Source: Zobellella iuensis (GTDB lineage Bacteria; Pseudomonadota; Gammaproteobacteria; Enterobacterales; Aeromonadaceae). Taken from it: a stretch of 64,000 nucleotides of DNA. The stretch lies in NCBI RefSeq assembly GCF_016746085.1, contig NZ_JAERTZ010000018.1, positions 186,001 through 250,000 of the forward strand, read 5' to 3'. Of the stretch, positions 48,124 to 57,996 are shown piece by piece. The notes below the pieces were generated by a model. It saw nothing but the letters and a program-made list of their open reading frames with translations. It had not been told where the DNA came from and searched no databases. The translations under genes were made by a program, and so were the position numbers. Position 1 is the first letter of the stretch, and each line of letters begins with the position of its first letter.

Positions 48124-48169
48124 ACCGCAACGACACGCACTTGCGTATTTCTAAAGGAAAATACTGGTC

Positions 48170-48406
48170 ATGAGCAACATCGAAGAACGCGTAAAGAAAA
48201 TCATTGTTGAGCAACTGGGCGTTAAGGAAGAAGAAGTAAAACCCGAAGCCTCTTTCGTTGATGATCTGGGCGCTGATTCCCTGGACACAGTTGAGCTGGT
48301 AATGGCTCTGGAAGAAGAATTCGACACCGAGATTCCTGACGAAGAAGCGGAAAAGATTACTACCGTTCAAGCTGCGATTGATTACATCAACGCCAATCAG
48401 GAATAA
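48170..48406 (+). CDS. acpP: Acyl carrier protein
   Basis: 78-residue acidic carrier that holds growing acyl chains on a phosphopantetheine arm. The attachment Ser is in [18 protein letters not shown]. Codon use is less GC-rich than its neighbours, as expected for a highly expressed gene. AAAGGA precedes the ATG. Confidence 0.98.
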   Translation: MSNIEERVKKIIVEQLGVKEEEVKPEASFVDDLGADSLDTVELVMALEEEFDTEIPDEEAEKITTVQAAIDYINANQE

Positions 48407-48478
48407 CAAACCTGTACCGGAGTGGCAGCCGCCGCTTCGGTTCTTTCCCCGTTTTAACCCCCATTCGGAGACGCTCCT

Positions 48479-49720
48479 GTGTCCAAACGCAGAGTCGTGG
48501 TGACTGGCCTCGGTATGCTCTCTCCTGTCGGAAACACGGTCGATGCCAGTTGGCAGGCCCTGCTGGCAGGTCAAAGCGGCATCACCAACATCGAGCACTT
48601 TGATACTACCGACTACAGCACCAAATTCGCTGGCCTGGTCAAGGACTTCGATCCCGAAGCACACGGTATCGCCAAGAAAGAAGCCCGCAAGATGGACTTG
48701 TTCATCCAGTACGGCGTGGCAGCCGGTTTGCAGGCCATGGCCGACTCCGGTCTTGAAATTACCGACGCCAATGCGGATCGCGTTGGTGTCTCCATCGGCT
48801 CCGGCATCGGCGGCCTGGGTCTGATCGAACAGAACCACAGCAACCTGATCGCCAGTGGCCCCCGCAAGCTCAGCCCGTTCTTCGTGCCGTCCACCATCAT
48901 CAACATGGTGTCCGGTCACCTGTCCATCATGAAAGGTCTGCGCGGCCCCAATATTGCGGCCACCACCGCCTGTACCACGGGTACGCACAGCATCGGCCTG
49001 GCTGCACGCATGATCGCCTACGGCGATGCGGATGCCATGCTGGCCGGCGGCACCGAGAAAGCCTCCACCCCCATGGGCATGGGTGGCTTTGCGGCGGCCC
49101 GCGCGCTCTCCACCCGTAACGACGCGCCTGAGCAGGCCAGTCGCCCCTGGGATAAAGAGCGGGACGGCTTCGTGCTGGGTGACGGCGCCGGCGTGATGAT
49201 GCTCGAAGAATACGAGCACGCCTTGGCCCGCGGTGCCCGGATTTATGCCGAGCTGGTTGGCTTCGGCATGAGTGGCGATGCCCACCATATGACGGCGCCG
49301 CCCGATGACGGCAGCGGCGCGGCCAGCGCCATGGCCAACGCCATCCGCGATGCGGGCATCGCCCCCGAGCTTATCGGTTACGTCAATGCCCACGGCACCT
49401 CCACCCCCCTGGGAGATGTGGCCGAGCTGCGCGGCGTAAAGAAAGTATTCGGCGATCATGCCTACAGGCTGATGGTCAGCTCCACCAAGTCTATGACCGG
49501 CCACCTGCTGGGTGCCGCCGGCGCGGTGGAAGCCATTATTACCGTACTGGCCCTGCGGGATCAGATAGCGCCGCCCACCATCAACCTGGACCACCCGGAT
49601 GATGAGTGCGATCTGGACCTGGTGGCACAGGGCGCCAAGCCGGGACAGTTCGAGTATGCGCTGTCCAACTCCTTCGGATTTGGCGGTACCAATGGCTCAT
49701 TGATTTTCAAGCGCTTATAA
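48479..49720 (+). CDS. fabF: Beta-ketoacyl-ACP synthase II
   Basis: Elongating condensing enzyme. 413 residues; catalytic Cys in [13 protein letters not shown], and His residues in [11 protein letters not shown] and [16 protein letters not shown] start at 48479 follows CGGAG at good spacing. A terminator follows immediately, so downstream pabC depends on read-through or its own promoter. Confidence 0.97.
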   Translation: MSKRRVVVTGLGMLSPVGNTVDASWQALLAGQSGITNIEHFDTTDYSTKFAGLVKDFDPEAHGIAKKEARKMDLFIQYGVAAGLQAMADSGLEITDANADRVGVSIGSGIGGLGLIEQNHSNLIASGPRKLSPFFVPSTIINMVSGHLSIMKGLRGPNIAATTACTTGTHSIGLAARMIAYGDADAMLAGGTEKASTPMGMGGFAAARALSTRNDAPEQASRPWDKERDGFVLGDGAGVMMLEEYEHALARGARIYAELVGFGMSGDAHHMTAPPDDGSGAASAMANAIRDAGIAPELIGYVNAHGTSTPLGDVAELRGVKKVFGDHAYRLMVSSTKSMTGHLLGAAGAVEAIITVLALRDQIAPPTINLDHPDDECDLDLVAQGAKPGQFEYALSNSFGFGGTNGSLIFKRL

Positions 49721-49740
49721 TGGCCTTTTGGCCAATACCA

Positions 49741-49767
49741 GCCCGGCCTCAGCGCCGGGCTTTTTTA
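49741..49767 (+). terminator. Terminator after fabF
   Basis: GCCCGGC, six-base loop, GCCGGGC followed by TTTTTTATT, only ten bases before the pabC start. Confidence 0.85.
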
Positions 49768-49777
49768 TTCGGTGACC

Positions 49778-50575
49778 ATGCAGAACATCATCACATCCGG
49801 CGAGCCACTGGCGGCGCTGGCCCGGGGCTGGCAACTGGGCGACGGGCACTTCAGTACCCTCCATGCGCAAGCCGGCAGGCTGCGCCATTGGCGTTACCAT
49901 CAGGCACGGCTGCGTGATGCCTGCCGTCGGCTGCGGATGCCCGAGCCGGATTGGCCCCGGCTCCAGCAGGACGCCCTCGCGGTGCTCGATGGTTCCGATC
50001 AGGTGCTGCGCATCAGCTTGCTGCGCGGTCCCGGTGCCCGGGGTTACGGCATCGATGGCTGCGGCGAGCCGACCCTGGTGCTGAACACTGCTCCCTTTCC
50101 CGTTCATTACTACGACTGGCGGGAGCGGGGACTGGCCATCGGCCTGTGCCACGGACGCCTGGGCAGCAGTCCGCTGCTGGCGGGGCTGAAGACAGTCAAC
50201 CGCCTGGAGCAGGTACTGCTCAAGGCGGAGCTTGAGCAGCGAGGTTTGGCCGAGGGTCTGGTGCTGGACGGCGCCGAAGTGGTACGGGAAGCGGTAACCG
50301 CGAACCTGTTCTGGCGAGAAGGATCGCGCATATATACCCCGGATTTGTCGCATGGCGGCGTTTGCGGTACCGTGCGCGCCTGGAGTCAGGATTACCTGGG
50401 CGGACGCCTGGCCATGGTCAGCGACGGGCTGCCCCGTTTGCTGGCGGCGGACGAAATCTGGCTGACCAATGCCCTGATGGGGGTGGTGCCGGTGACCCTG
50501 GTTGAGGAACAATGGAAATCATCTTCTTTTTCAACGGCAAGAGAATTACAGCGAGCGTATGAACAAACTGATTAA
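49778..50575 (+). CDS. pabC: Aminodeoxychorismate lyase
   Basis: PLP enzyme releasing p-aminobenzoate and pyruvate from aminodeoxychorismate, completing the pathway begun by PabB. 265 residues of fold-type IV; the PLP Lys is in GLKTVNRLEQVL, and NLFWREGSRIYTPDL and EIWLTNALMG are typical. The ATG at 49778 has GGTGA upstream. The 3' end overlaps mltG by 17 bp. Confidence 0.92.
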   Translation: MQNIITSGEPLAALARGWQLGDGHFSTLHAQAGRLRHWRYHQARLRDACRRLRMPEPDWPRLQQDALAVLDGSDQVLRISLLRGPGARGYGIDGCGEPTLVLNTAPFPVHYYDWRERGLAIGLCHGRLGSSPLLAGLKTVNRLEQVLLKAELEQRGLAEGLVLDGAEVVREAVTANLFWREGSRIYTPDLSHGGVCGTVRAWSQDYLGGRLAMVSDGLPRLLAADEIWLTNALMGVVPVTLVEEQWKSSSFSTARELQRAYEQTD

Positions 50576-51566
50576 ATGGCTGGGGCGGCTGATGCTGGCC
50601 CTGACCCTGGCTCTGGTGGGCCTGGGGATCTATGGCTTCAGCCAGTGGCAGAAGCTGGAACAGATGGTGATTGCCGAGCAGTCCGACCCCCTGTTCGTGG
50701 TGGCCCGGGGAGAAACTACCTTTCATCTTATCAACCGGCTGAGCCCGGAGCCCCTGTCCGAGCTGCACCGCCGCTTGTGGCTGCGCTTCCATCCCGAGTT
50801 GGCGGCCGTGCGCCAGGGGACCTACCAGCTGGCTCCCGGCACCTCCTTGCGCGATGCGCTGATGACCTTTGTCAACGGCGACATCTACCACCTGAGGGTA
50901 ACCCTGGTGGAAGGGCTGCGACTGGTCGACTGGCAGAAGCGGTTGGCGGAGGCGGAATACCTCAAGGTTGAGCTGGATGGCCTGACCGAGTCCGAACTGG
51001 CCGAGCAACTGGGGGTGGAGCAGCAGAAGCTGGAAGGGCTGTTCCTGCCCGAAACCTACAGCTATACCCCGGGCGACAGCGATGTGTCCATTTTGCTGCG
51101 GGCCCACCAGGACATGCAGCGTTTTCTGGATGAAGCCTGGGAGGCACGGATGGAAGGGTTGCCGATAGCATCACCCTACGAAGCCTTGATCCTCGCCTCC
51201 ATCATCGAAAAGGAAACCGGTATTGCCGAAGAGCGGCCGTTGATTGCCTCGGTGTTTGTCAACCGTCTGCGCCTGGGCATGAGGTTGCAGACCGATCCTA
51301 CCGTGATCTACGGCATGGGCGAGCACTTCGATGGCAATATCCGCAAGCGGGATCTGCAAACCCATACTCCCTATAACACCTATATGATCGACGGTCTGCC
51401 ACCGACGCCCATCGCCATGCCGAGCAAGGAGGCCATCCTGGCCACCTTGCAGCCGGACGAGAGCGACTATTACTATTTTGTGGCCATGGGGGAGGGACGG
51501 CATTATTTCTCCAGGACCCTGCGCGAGCACAATAACGCCGTGCGCCGTTATATTCTGAAAAGGTAA
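50559..51566 (+). CDS. mltG: Endolytic murein transglycosylase MltG
   Basis: Membrane-anchored lytic transglycosylase that cuts nascent glycan strands and sets their length. 335 residues: one N-terminal membrane segment (LMLALTLALVGLGIYGF), a LysM-like region and the YceG domain. The catalytic Glu is in ASIIEKETGIAEERP; LQTDPTVIYG and PYNTYMIDGLPPTPI are conserved. Overlap with pabC suggests coupled translation. Confidence 0.94.
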   Translation: MNKLIKWLGRLMLALTLALVGLGIYGFSQWQKLEQMVIAEQSDPLFVVARGETTFHLINRLSPEPLSELHRRLWLRFHPELAAVRQGTYQLAPGTSLRDALMTFVNGDIYHLRVTLVEGLRLVDWQKRLAEAEYLKVELDGLTESELAEQLGVEQQKLEGLFLPETYSYTPGDSDVSILLRAHQDMQRFLDEAWEARMEGLPIASPYEALILASIIEKETGIAEERPLIASVFVNRLRLGMRLQTDPTVIYGMGEHFDGNIRKRDLQTHTPYNTYMIDGLPPTPIAMPSKEAILATLQPDESDYYYFVAMGEGRHYFSRTLREHNNAVRRYILKR

Positions 51567-51569
51567 CCG

Positions 51570-52193
51570 ATGAGTCAGTTTATTGTGATCGAAGGGTTGG
51601 AGGGAGCCGGCAAAAGCACGGTGCAACGCCATGTGGTCGACTGGCTCGATGCCCGGGGCATAGCCGTGATGACCACCCGGGAACCGGGTGGCACCCCCCT
51701 TGCGGAAAGAATGCGGGCCCTGGTCAAGGAAGTGCACGACGAGCCCCTGACCATGGAGGCCGAGCTGCTGCTGATGTATGCGGCCCGGGTGCAGCTGGTC
51801 AAAACCCGGATCCAGCCGGCTCTGGCCATGGGCACCTGGGTGGTGGGGGATCGTCATGATCTGTCCTCCCTGGCTTACCAGGGAGGAGGCCGCGGTATCG
51901 ACCTGGGCCTTATCCGCCAGATCAAGGCGGCGGTGCTGGGTGATTTCGGCCCCGATCTTACCCTCTATCTGGATATCGATCCGGCCGTCGGGCTGCAGCG
52001 GGCCCGGGCCCGGGGCCCGCTTGACCGCATCGAGCGGGAGCAGCTCGGCTTTTTTGAGCGTACCCGCGCCTGTTACCTGGAGCTGGTGCGGGGCGATCCG
52101 CGCTGCGAACTGCTCGACGCCGGCCGCAGTGAGGCCGAGGTGAAAGCCGCGGTGCTGGACTGCCTGGAGCGACGTCTGTGTATCCCTGGCTAG
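51570..52193 (+). CDS. tmk: Thymidylate kinase
   Basis: Phosphorylates dTMP to dTDP. 207 residues; P-loop [11 protein letters not shown], the DR motif in [16 protein letters not shown], and a lid of the E. coli type. Starts three bases after mltG and overlaps holB by 16 bp. Confidence 0.96.
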   Translation: MSQFIVIEGLEGAGKSTVQRHVVDWLDARGIAVMTTREPGGTPLAERMRALVKEVHDEPLTMEAELLLMYAARVQLVKTRIQPALAMGTWVVGDRHDLSSLAYQGGGRGIDLGLIRQIKAAVLGDFGPDLTLYLDIDPAVGLQRARARGPLDRIEREQLGFFERTRACYLELVRGDPRCELLDAGRSEAEVKAAVLDCLERRLCIPG

Positions 52194-53161
52194 TCTCCCA
52201 CCGGCAGCAACTGCAAGCCCTGGTGCGGCACGGCCAACTGGGCCATGCCTTGTTGCTGAAGGGCATGGCCGGGCTGGGCAAGCGTGAGCTGGCCAAGGAA
52301 CTGGCACAGATGTTGTTATGCCAACATACAAGTATTACTCCCTGTAACAACTGTCACTCCTGCCAGCTCAACGCCGCCGCCAGCCACCCGGATCACCATG
52401 TGATCACCGGCGAGGAACGCAGCATAGGTATCGATGCCATCCGTCAGTTGGGTCAGGTCTTGAACGAAAGCGCCCGCCTCGGCCATGGCAAGGTGGCGGT
52501 GATCATGCAAGCCGAAAAAATGACGGAAGCCGCTGCCAACGCCTTGCTGAAGACCCTGGAGGAGCCGGCAGGGGAGGCGACGCTCATCCTGACCAGTGCT
52601 CACCCGGAGCAGTTGCCGCCGACCGTGCGCAGCCGATGCCAGCAGTGGCTGCTGCCGGTACCGGACAGCGCTGCGGTGCTGGCATGGTTATCGGCCCAGG
52701 GACAGGACGGCAGTCTTACCGCGCTGAATGTGAATCAGGGCTCTCCGCTGAATACCCGTGATTATCTGGCGGCGGGTACCGATCGGCAACGCCGGCAATT
52801 ACTGCAGCAGTTTGCCGAACTGGCTGGCCATCGTCATTTACTGCCGACGCTGCAGCAGGGATTACTGGCCGAACCGAGGCATTTGCAGTGGTTGCAGCTG
52901 TTACTGCAGGATGCCTTGCAGCTGGCTCTCGGGGTGAACACCGCCTTGCGGCTGGTTGACAGCGAACCGCTGTGCCGACAGCTGAGCCGGCTTGGATCGG
53001 CGAGGCTCAATCAGGCGCTGACGGAGCTGGTCCAGCTACGCCGCACCTTGCAGCCCACCGCCGGCCGGCCGGTCAATGCCGCGCTGCAACTGGGGCAGTG
53101 GCTCAATCGCTGGACCCAGCTCTCGGCCGCCGGCGGCCGCGATGGCCGGCTTCCCCATTAA
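52178..53161 (+). CDS. holB: DNA polymerase III subunit delta prime
   Basis: Clamp-loader subunit of 327 residues. Zinc-binding cysteines are in CNNCHSCQL with one in LLCQH. The Walker-like loop ([11 protein letters not shown]) is preserved, and [18 protein letters not shown] is the SRC-neighbouring helix common to delta-prime, followed by RSRCQQ. The GTG at 52178 lies inside the end of tmk. No pilZ gene follows, unlike in Pseudomonas. Confidence 0.93.
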   Translation: MYPWLVSHRQQLQALVRHGQLGHALLLKGMAGLGKRELAKELAQMLLCQHTSITPCNNCHSCQLNAAASHPDHHVITGEERSIGIDAIRQLGQVLNESARLGHGKVAVIMQAEKMTEAAANALLKTLEEPAGEATLILTSAHPEQLPPTVRSRCQQWLLPVPDSAAVLAWLSAQGQDGSLTALNVNQGSPLNTRDYLAAGTDRQRRQLLQQFAELAGHRHLLPTLQQGLLAEPRHLQWLQLLLQDALQLALGVNTALRLVDSEPLCRQLSRLGSARLNQALTELVQLRRTLQPTAGRPVNAALQLGQWLNRWTQLSAAGGRDGRLPH

Positions 53162-53182
53162 CATATTCATCAGGAGACGGTT

Positions 53183-53962
53183 GTGCTGGTTGACTCCCAC
53201 TGCCATCTGGACAAGCTCGACTACGGCAACAAACATGCAAACATGGCCGAGGCCATCGCCAAGGCCGCCCAACGTGGCGTCGACCATATGCTGTGCATCG
53301 GTGTCGGCCTCTCGTCCTTTCCCGCCATGCTCGAGGCCATAGCGCCTTTTCCTCAGGTGTTTGCCTCCTGCGGCGTGCACCCCCTGCACCAGCAGGACGA
53401 GCAGAACGATCCGGCCCTGTTGCGCCGGCTGGCCGCGCACCCCGCCGTGGTGGCCATCGGCGAGACCGGGCTCGACTACTTCTATGCACCGGAAACCGCC
53501 GCTCTGCAGCGACAGGCATTCGAGCAGCATGTGGCCACCGCAGTGGAGCTGGGCAAACCGCTGGTGATCCATACCCGCAATGCCCAGGATGACACCCTGG
53601 CCATACTGCGCCAGGGTGGGGGCGACCAGGTCGGCGGCGTGCTGCACTGCTTTACCGAGTCGCTGGCCATGGCCGAAGCCGCCATCGAGCTCGGGTTTTA
53701 TATTTCCATTTCCGGCATCGTCACCTTTCGCAGCGCCGATGCCCTGCGCGAGGTGGTGAAGGCGCTGCCCCTAGAGCGGCTGCTGGTGGAAACCGACTCG
53801 CCCTGGCTGGCCCCGGTGCCGTTTCGCGGTGAGGAAAACGAACCCGCTTATACCCGTACCGTGGCGGAATATATCGCCCGGCTAAAAGGCGTGACCCTGG
53901 AGCAGGTAGCGGAGCAGACGACCGCCAACTTCTTTGAGCTGTTCAAACTGGCCAGGCGGTGA
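53183..53962 (+). CDS. TatD family metal-dependent hydrolase (YcfH-like)
   Basis: 259-residue TIM-barrel nuclease/hydrolase. Metal ligands appear in DSHCHLDK, IGETGLDYFY, LVIHTRNA, LHCFTES and VETDSPWLAPVP. The start is GTG at 53183 with AGGAGA upstream. Its position after holB identifies it as the YcfH type. The cellular substrate is unclear; TatD proteins have DNase or D-aminoacyl-type activities. Confidence 0.93.
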   Translation: MLVDSHCHLDKLDYGNKHANMAEAIAKAAQRGVDHMLCIGVGLSSFPAMLEAIAPFPQVFASCGVHPLHQQDEQNDPALLRRLAAHPAVVAIGETGLDYFYAPETAALQRQAFEQHVATAVELGKPLVIHTRNAQDDTLAILRQGGGDQVGGVLHCFTESLAMAEAAIELGFYISISGIVTFRSADALREVVKALPLERLLVETDSPWLAPVPFRGEENEPAYTRTVAEYIARLKGVTLEQVAEQTTANFFELFKLARR

Positions 53963-54063
53963 GCGCCCGATAGGGCCGGTGCCTCCGGCCCGATTTCCTT
54001 TCTGCCCCGAGGTCCTCTATAGTAAGGCTGCGTTTCGTTTGTATCCTGCTCCGGAGGTCAACC

Positions 54064-54477
54064 TTGCTTACCTGGCATTTATGGCTGATTGCCGCCCTGT
54101 TGCTGCTGCTGCTGGAGTTGCTGGGCACCGGTTTTTTCGCCTTCGCCATGGGGATAGCGGCGCTGGCGGCCATGGTGGCGGCACTGTTTGACGCCAGCAC
54201 GACCTCGCAATGGTTTACTTTCGCCATCGCCGCCGCCCTGCTGGCCCCCCTGCTGAAACGGCTTTTTCGCCGTTATGCCCCTTCCCGGCGCACCAGCTTC
54301 CTCGCCGGCGAAAGTCGCCGGCAGCAGGGCGAGTTGGTCCGGTTGCCTTCCGGTGAGTTCCGGTTAAAGCTTGAAGGCGATCTGTTTTTGGTCCGTAGCG
54401 AGTCGGGGGCCCCCTTGACCGCCGGTGCCCGTGTTTGTATTCGCCGTTTCGATGGCATCACCGCCATCATTGATTAA
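54064..54477 (+). CDS. NfeD-like membrane protein
   Basis: 137 residues with two to three membrane segments (LWLIAALLLLLLELLGTGFF; the following Ala-rich segment) and a C-terminal OB-fold domain ending VCIRRFDGITAIID. Short NfeD proteins are paired with SPFH proteins, and a qmcA-like gene follows after 13 bp. The start is TTG at 54064 preceded by GGAGG. Confidence 0.88.
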   Translation: MLTWHLWLIAALLLLLLELLGTGFFAFAMGIAALAAMVAALFDASTTSQWFTFAIAAALLAPLLKRLFRRYAPSRRTSFLAGESRRQQGELVRLPSGEFRLKLEGDLFLVRSESGAPLTAGARVCIRRFDGITAIID

Positions 54478-54490
54478 AAAGGAAGCTCCA

Positions 54491-55444
54491 ATGGATGCCA
54501 TGTTAATCATTGCCCTGGTCTTTACCCTTGTCATACTGGCCCTGATCGTCAAGGGCCTGATGATAGTGCAGCAGTCGGAAGCCGTCGTCATCGAACGTCT
54601 CGGCAGTTATCAGAAAACCCTGGCTCCCGGAATCAACTGGATCATCCCCTTCGTGGACAAACCCCGTTCGATCAAGGTACGGCGTTACCAGGCCATCGGC
54701 GGGGAGAATATCCCCATAGTCCAGGAGGAAACCCGCATCGATCGGCGTGAAACCGTGCTCGATTTTCCCGGCCAGTCGGTGATCACCGCCGACAATGTCA
54801 GCGTCACCGTCAATGGTGCCCTCTATTTCCAGGTCATCGACCCGGAGCGGGCCGTCTACCAGACCGAGAACCTGATCCAGGCCATCGAGATCCTGGCCAA
54901 GACGTCACTGCGTTCGGAAGTGGGCAAGATGGAGCTGGACAAGCTGTTCGAATCCCGCCAGGAAATCAACGACAAACTGCAGATAGTGATGGACGAAGCC
55001 GGTAACAAGTGGGGAGTCAAGGTGACCCGGGTCGAGATCCAGGACATCACCATTCCCGCCGAGGTGGAAGATGCCATGCGCAAGCAGATGGCCGCCGAAC
55101 GGGAGCGGCGGGCACTGGTACTGCGGGCCAGCGGCGAGCGGGAAGCGGCCATCGCCAAGGCGGAAGGGGAGAAGCGCTCCAACATCCTGGTGGCGGAAGG
55201 GGAGAAAGAGGCGGCCATCCTGATGGCCGAAGGCCAGCGGCAGGCCATCGACAAGGTCCTCGCCGCCGGCAATGAAAAGCTGGATCCACAGTTGGTGATC
55301 GGTTATCTGCTGGGCCTGGAATACCTGAAAACCCTGCCCGAGATCGGCAAACAGGGGGATCGCATCTTCCTGCCCTATGAGGCCAGCAGCGTACTGGGCG
55401 CCGTCGGCAGTATCGAAGCCTTGCTGAAAAGTACACCCAGGTAA
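54491..55444 (+). CDS. qmcA: SPFH/stomatin-family membrane protein QmcA-like
   Basis: 317 residues: N-terminal membrane segment (MLIIALVFTLVILALIVKG), an SPFH domain (about 25-190; VVIERLGSYQKTLAPGINWI), then a long Ala/Glu-rich coiled coil (about 190-260; KQMAAERERRALVLRASGER) and a conserved C-terminus. Such proteins form large membrane-bound oligomers linked to protease and membrane-domain control. Pairing with the NfeD-like gene is standard. Confidence 0.92.
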   Translation: MDAMLIIALVFTLVILALIVKGLMIVQQSEAVVIERLGSYQKTLAPGINWIIPFVDKPRSIKVRRYQAIGGENIPIVQEETRIDRRETVLDFPGQSVITADNVSVTVNGALYFQVIDPERAVYQTENLIQAIEILAKTSLRSEVGKMELDKLFESRQEINDKLQIVMDEAGNKWGVKVTRVEIQDITIPAEVEDAMRKQMAAERERRALVLRASGEREAAIAKAEGEKRSNILVAEGEKEAAILMAEGQRQAIDKVLAAGNEKLDPQLVIGYLLGLEYLKTLPEIGKQGDRIFLPYEASSVLGAVGSIEALLKSTPR

Positions 55445-55468
55445 GACCGGACAACGTAGGGTCGGACA

Positions 55469-55500
55469 ACAGAGGAGCCAGTGAGCTCCTCTGTTCATTT
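55469..55500 (+). terminator. Hairpin after qmcA, probable terminator
   Basis: ACAGAGGAGC / GCTCCTCTGT is a perfect 10-bp stem with a six-base loop, followed by TCATTTA, 25 bp beyond the qmcA stop. Confidence 0.6.
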
Positions 55501-55583
55501 ACATCATCCGCCTAGGCACGAACCGGGTCGTGCGCCGGGCAGGGGCCCTCGAGCCGGATCTATGCCATCACACCGCCATCCCC

Positions 55584-55815
55584 AAAAAAAGCCAGGTACA
55601 AAATCCGTGTACCTGGCCTAGGGGAATGGCTCATATGCTGAGCCGTGCGCTAGTGAGAAGGCACCAAAGGTGCGCTTCAACCTAAACTATTGGCCAGAAT
55701 CCCACAGCCTGCCAGCCACAGGCCAAAAAAGTTGCTCTGATCCCGATGGTTGAGCCGTTTTCACTGCCCGGATGCCGGTTGTCGCCCAGAAGGGGCTTGC
55801 AACCGGCGGTACATA
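55584..55815 (-). ncRNA. Candidate structured RNA with intrinsic terminator
   Basis: No gene is open here, but the minus strand ends in a strong terminator: GCCAGGTACA, 7-base loop, TGTACCTGGC and then seven T residues (plus-strand 55584-55617). Upstream on the same strand are four more perfect stems: GCCGGTTG/CAACCGGC (55774-55807), TTGGCC/GGCCAA (55690-55726), GCACC/GGTGC (55661-55673) and GGCTCA/TGAGCC (55628-55644). A transcript of about 230 bases could start in the AT-rich region shared with yebG. It matches no RNA family I know. It might instead be a decayed mobile-element end. Confidence 0.35.
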
Positions 55816-55821
55816 ATATTA

Positions 55822-55837
55822 CTGTATTTATATACAG
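55822..55837. promoter_or_regulatory. LexA (SOS) box upstream of yebG
   Basis: CTGTATTTATATACAG has the CTGT-N8-ACAG pattern with the expected AT-rich core. It ends 15 bp before the yebG ATG and would block its promoter, and could affect a divergent minus-strand transcript. Confidence 0.85.
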
Positions 55838-55852
55838 ATATGGGAGTCAGTC

Positions 55853-56125
55853 ATGGCAGTCACGATACAGTACCTGGTAGTCAGAAACGGAATCGAAAAA
55901 ATGACCTTCACCAATAAGAAAGACGCGGATGCCTACGACCGCCTGCTTGAATTGGCCGAACACCTCGACGAGTTGCTGGCCTCGGGCCCGGTGGCCCTGG
56001 GCGAGCAAGATCGTGAGGCACTGGCCCTGTTCCTGGCCCAGCATCAGGACCAGTTGAGCGGACCCAAGAAAACACCGGCCAAAAAAGCGGCCAAGCCGGC
56101 CGACGAGATCAAAGTCGTGGCCTGA
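55853..56125 (+). CDS. yebG: SOS-regulated DNA damage-inducible protein YebG
   Basis: 90 residues: MAVTIQYLVVRNGIEKMTFT with KKDADAYDRLLELAE following closely matches E. coli YebG in its N-terminal half; the C-terminal tail is Lys/Ala/Pro-rich (KKTPAKKAAKPADE) and divergent. Expression is damage-inducible in E. coli; the biochemical role is unclear. A LexA box and GGGAG precede the ATG. Convergent with the ABC transporter gene, whose stop is eight bases away. Confidence 0.92.
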   Translation: MAVTIQYLVVRNGIEKMTFTNKKDADAYDRLLELAEHLDELLASGPVALGEQDREALALFLAQHQDQLSGPKKTPAKKAAKPADEIKVVA

Positions 56126-56133
56126 GGGCAGAG

Positions 56134-57921
56134 TCAGTAATACAGGGTACGGTACAGCCCGGGCTGCTCCAGCAGTTCGTGATGGGTGCCGGACTGACTG
56201 ATTTTGCCGTCTTCAAACACCAGCACCCGATCCGCCTGGCGCACCGAACTGAGCCGATGCGCCACTATCAGCGTCGTCCGGCCACGCAAAAAACTCGCCA
56301 GCGCCTGGTGCAGCTTCTGCTCGGTTTCCGTATCCAGCGCCGAGGTGGCCTCATCCAGAATGACGATGGCCGGGTTCTTCAACACCATGCGGGCAATGGC
56401 CATGCGCTGTTGTTGACCGCCCGACAGCCGGACACCCCGCCGTCCGATTTCCGTGTCCAGTCCCTGTTCCATGGCGGCAACCACCTGATCCAGCTGCGCC
56501 ACCCGCAGCGCCTGCCACAGGGCGCTGTCGTCGTGCCGGTCGCCCAGGCTTAAATTGGCCCTGATGGTATCGTTGAACAGTATCGGTTGTTGCAACACGG
56601 TGGCGACATGTTCACGGATGGTGGCAAAACCGATATCGCCGCTGCGGACGCCACCAAAGCGGATATCACCGCTATCGGCCGGGTAGAGGCCGAGCAACAG
56701 CTGGATAAAGGTGGACTTGCCGCCGCCGCTAGCTCCCACCAGCGCCACCTTTTCCCCGGCCCGGATATGCAGGCTGACGTCATCCAGCACCTTGCGCTCG
56801 CCATTGTAGGAAAAGCTGAGTCTGTTGACCTCTATCGGCAGGGTGGTGGCGCCGTCGAAGGGATTGACATGCCCCTGGGGCTCGGGCTCCCCCCCCAGGG
56901 CCAGCATCCGGTTGATGCGCTTGAGTGCCGCGCTGGCGGCATAAAAGGAATACTGCATATTAAGCAGATCCTGCACCGGTCCCATCATGAACCACAGGTA
57001 ACTGAATACAGCAAAGATCTGGCCCACGGTCAGATCCGTATAGAGCACCATGATCATGCCCACCGCCCTAAACAGCTCGACTCCGGACAAGAACAGCAGA
57101 AAACTGGCCCGCCCGGCCGCTTCGCTTTTCCAGGCATAGTCGATGGCGGTATCCCTTACCCCCCGGGCCTTGTCGATGACCCGCAGCAGATAGTGCCGTT
57201 CCCGGTTGGCCGCGCGGATCTCGTGAATGCCGTCCAGGGTTTCCACCAGCGCCTGCTGGAACACCTCGAAGGCGCTGTTTTCGTTACGCTTGAGGTGCTT
57301 GACCTTGGCACCCAGGCGGCTGGAGAAGTAGACCACCACCGGGTTGAGCAGCAGAATAAAGAGCCCGAGCTGCCAGTTGATCAGCAGCAGCACCACCGCC
57401 GTGCCCACCACGCTCAGCAGGCTGATCAGCAACCGGCTCAGGGTCTCACCGAGAAATTTGTCCAGGGTCTCCACATCGGTGACGTAATGGGAGCTGACGC
57501 TGCCGGCACCAATGGACTCAAAGGCACGCAGTGGCGTCTTCATCAGCTGCCGGGCCAGCCGACGGCGGATCTGAAAGGTCAGGTGCTTGGCCACCCGGGC
57601 GAATTGCTTGCCTTGAATGATATTGAACACCAGCGCCAGGGTACGCAGCAACAGGGTGATCACCAGTATCGCCAAGATGTAGCCGACGCCTTGCTGCCAG
57701 GCCGCCGGCAGCAGGTGATCCAGCCAGGCCAGCAGGGTGCCGGGGCTGTCCAGCAACACCTCGTCTACCAGCAGCGGCATCAACAGCGGTACCGGTACGG
57801 CCAGCAGGGTGCCGATCAGGGCGAACAGGTGGGCATAAATCAACAGGCGGCGATGGCGTTTCATCATATGGATAAGGTCCGGCCACTGCAAAACCGGGGT
57901 TTTCAGATTTTTTTTATCCAT
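56134..57921 (-). CDS. ABC exporter, fused membrane and ATPase domains
   Basis: 595 residues, a half-size ABCB-type exporter: six membrane segments in residues 1-320 (for example LIYAHLFALIGTLLAVPVPL), and an ATPase domain from about 350 with Walker A GASGGGKST, Q-loop VLQQPILF, signature LSGGQQQRMAIAR, Walker B AIVILDEATSALD and switch His in IVAHRLSSV. It should work as a homodimer. Resembles MsbA/MdlB-like drug or lipid exporters, but it is not in the msbA-lpxK context, so the substrate is unknown. The ATG at 57921 follows an equally possible TTG. Confidence 0.9.
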   Translation of the reverse strand: MDKKNLKTPVLQWPDLIHMMKRHRRLLIYAHLFALIGTLLAVPVPLLMPLLVDEVLLDSPGTLLAWLDHLLPAAWQQGVGYILAILVITLLLRTLALVFNIIQGKQFARVAKHLTFQIRRRLARQLMKTPLRAFESIGAGSVSSHYVTDVETLDKFLGETLSRLLISLLSVVGTAVVLLLINWQLGLFILLLNPVVVYFSSRLGAKVKHLKRNENSAFEVFQQALVETLDGIHEIRAANRERHYLLRVIDKARGVRDTAIDYAWKSEAAGRASFLLFLSGVELFRAVGMIMVLYTDLTVGQIFAVFSYLWFMMGPVQDLLNMQYSFYAASAALKRINRMLALGGEPEPQGHVNPFDGATTLPIEVNRLSFSYNGERKVLDDVSLHIRAGEKVALVGASGGGKSTFIQLLLGLYPADSGDIRFGGVRSGDIGFATIREHVATVLQQPILFNDTIRANLSLGDRHDDSALWQALRVAQLDQVVAAMEQGLDTEIGRRGVRLSGGQQQRMAIARMVLKNPAIVILDEATSALDTETEQKLHQALASFLRGRTTLIVAHRLSSVRQADRVLVFEDGKISQSGTHHELLEQPGLYRTLYY

Positions 57922-57996
57922 CAATCACCATCATCGGGTTTTCATTTGGAGAAAGGGCAGGTAAGTTAGGCAAAAATAAACGGCGCTTTCTCTTTT

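Noticed and set aside
55853-56125. yebG considered as a histone-like or DUF protein because of the Lys/Ala-rich tail
   Set aside because: The N-terminal match to YebG and the LexA box give a specific identity.
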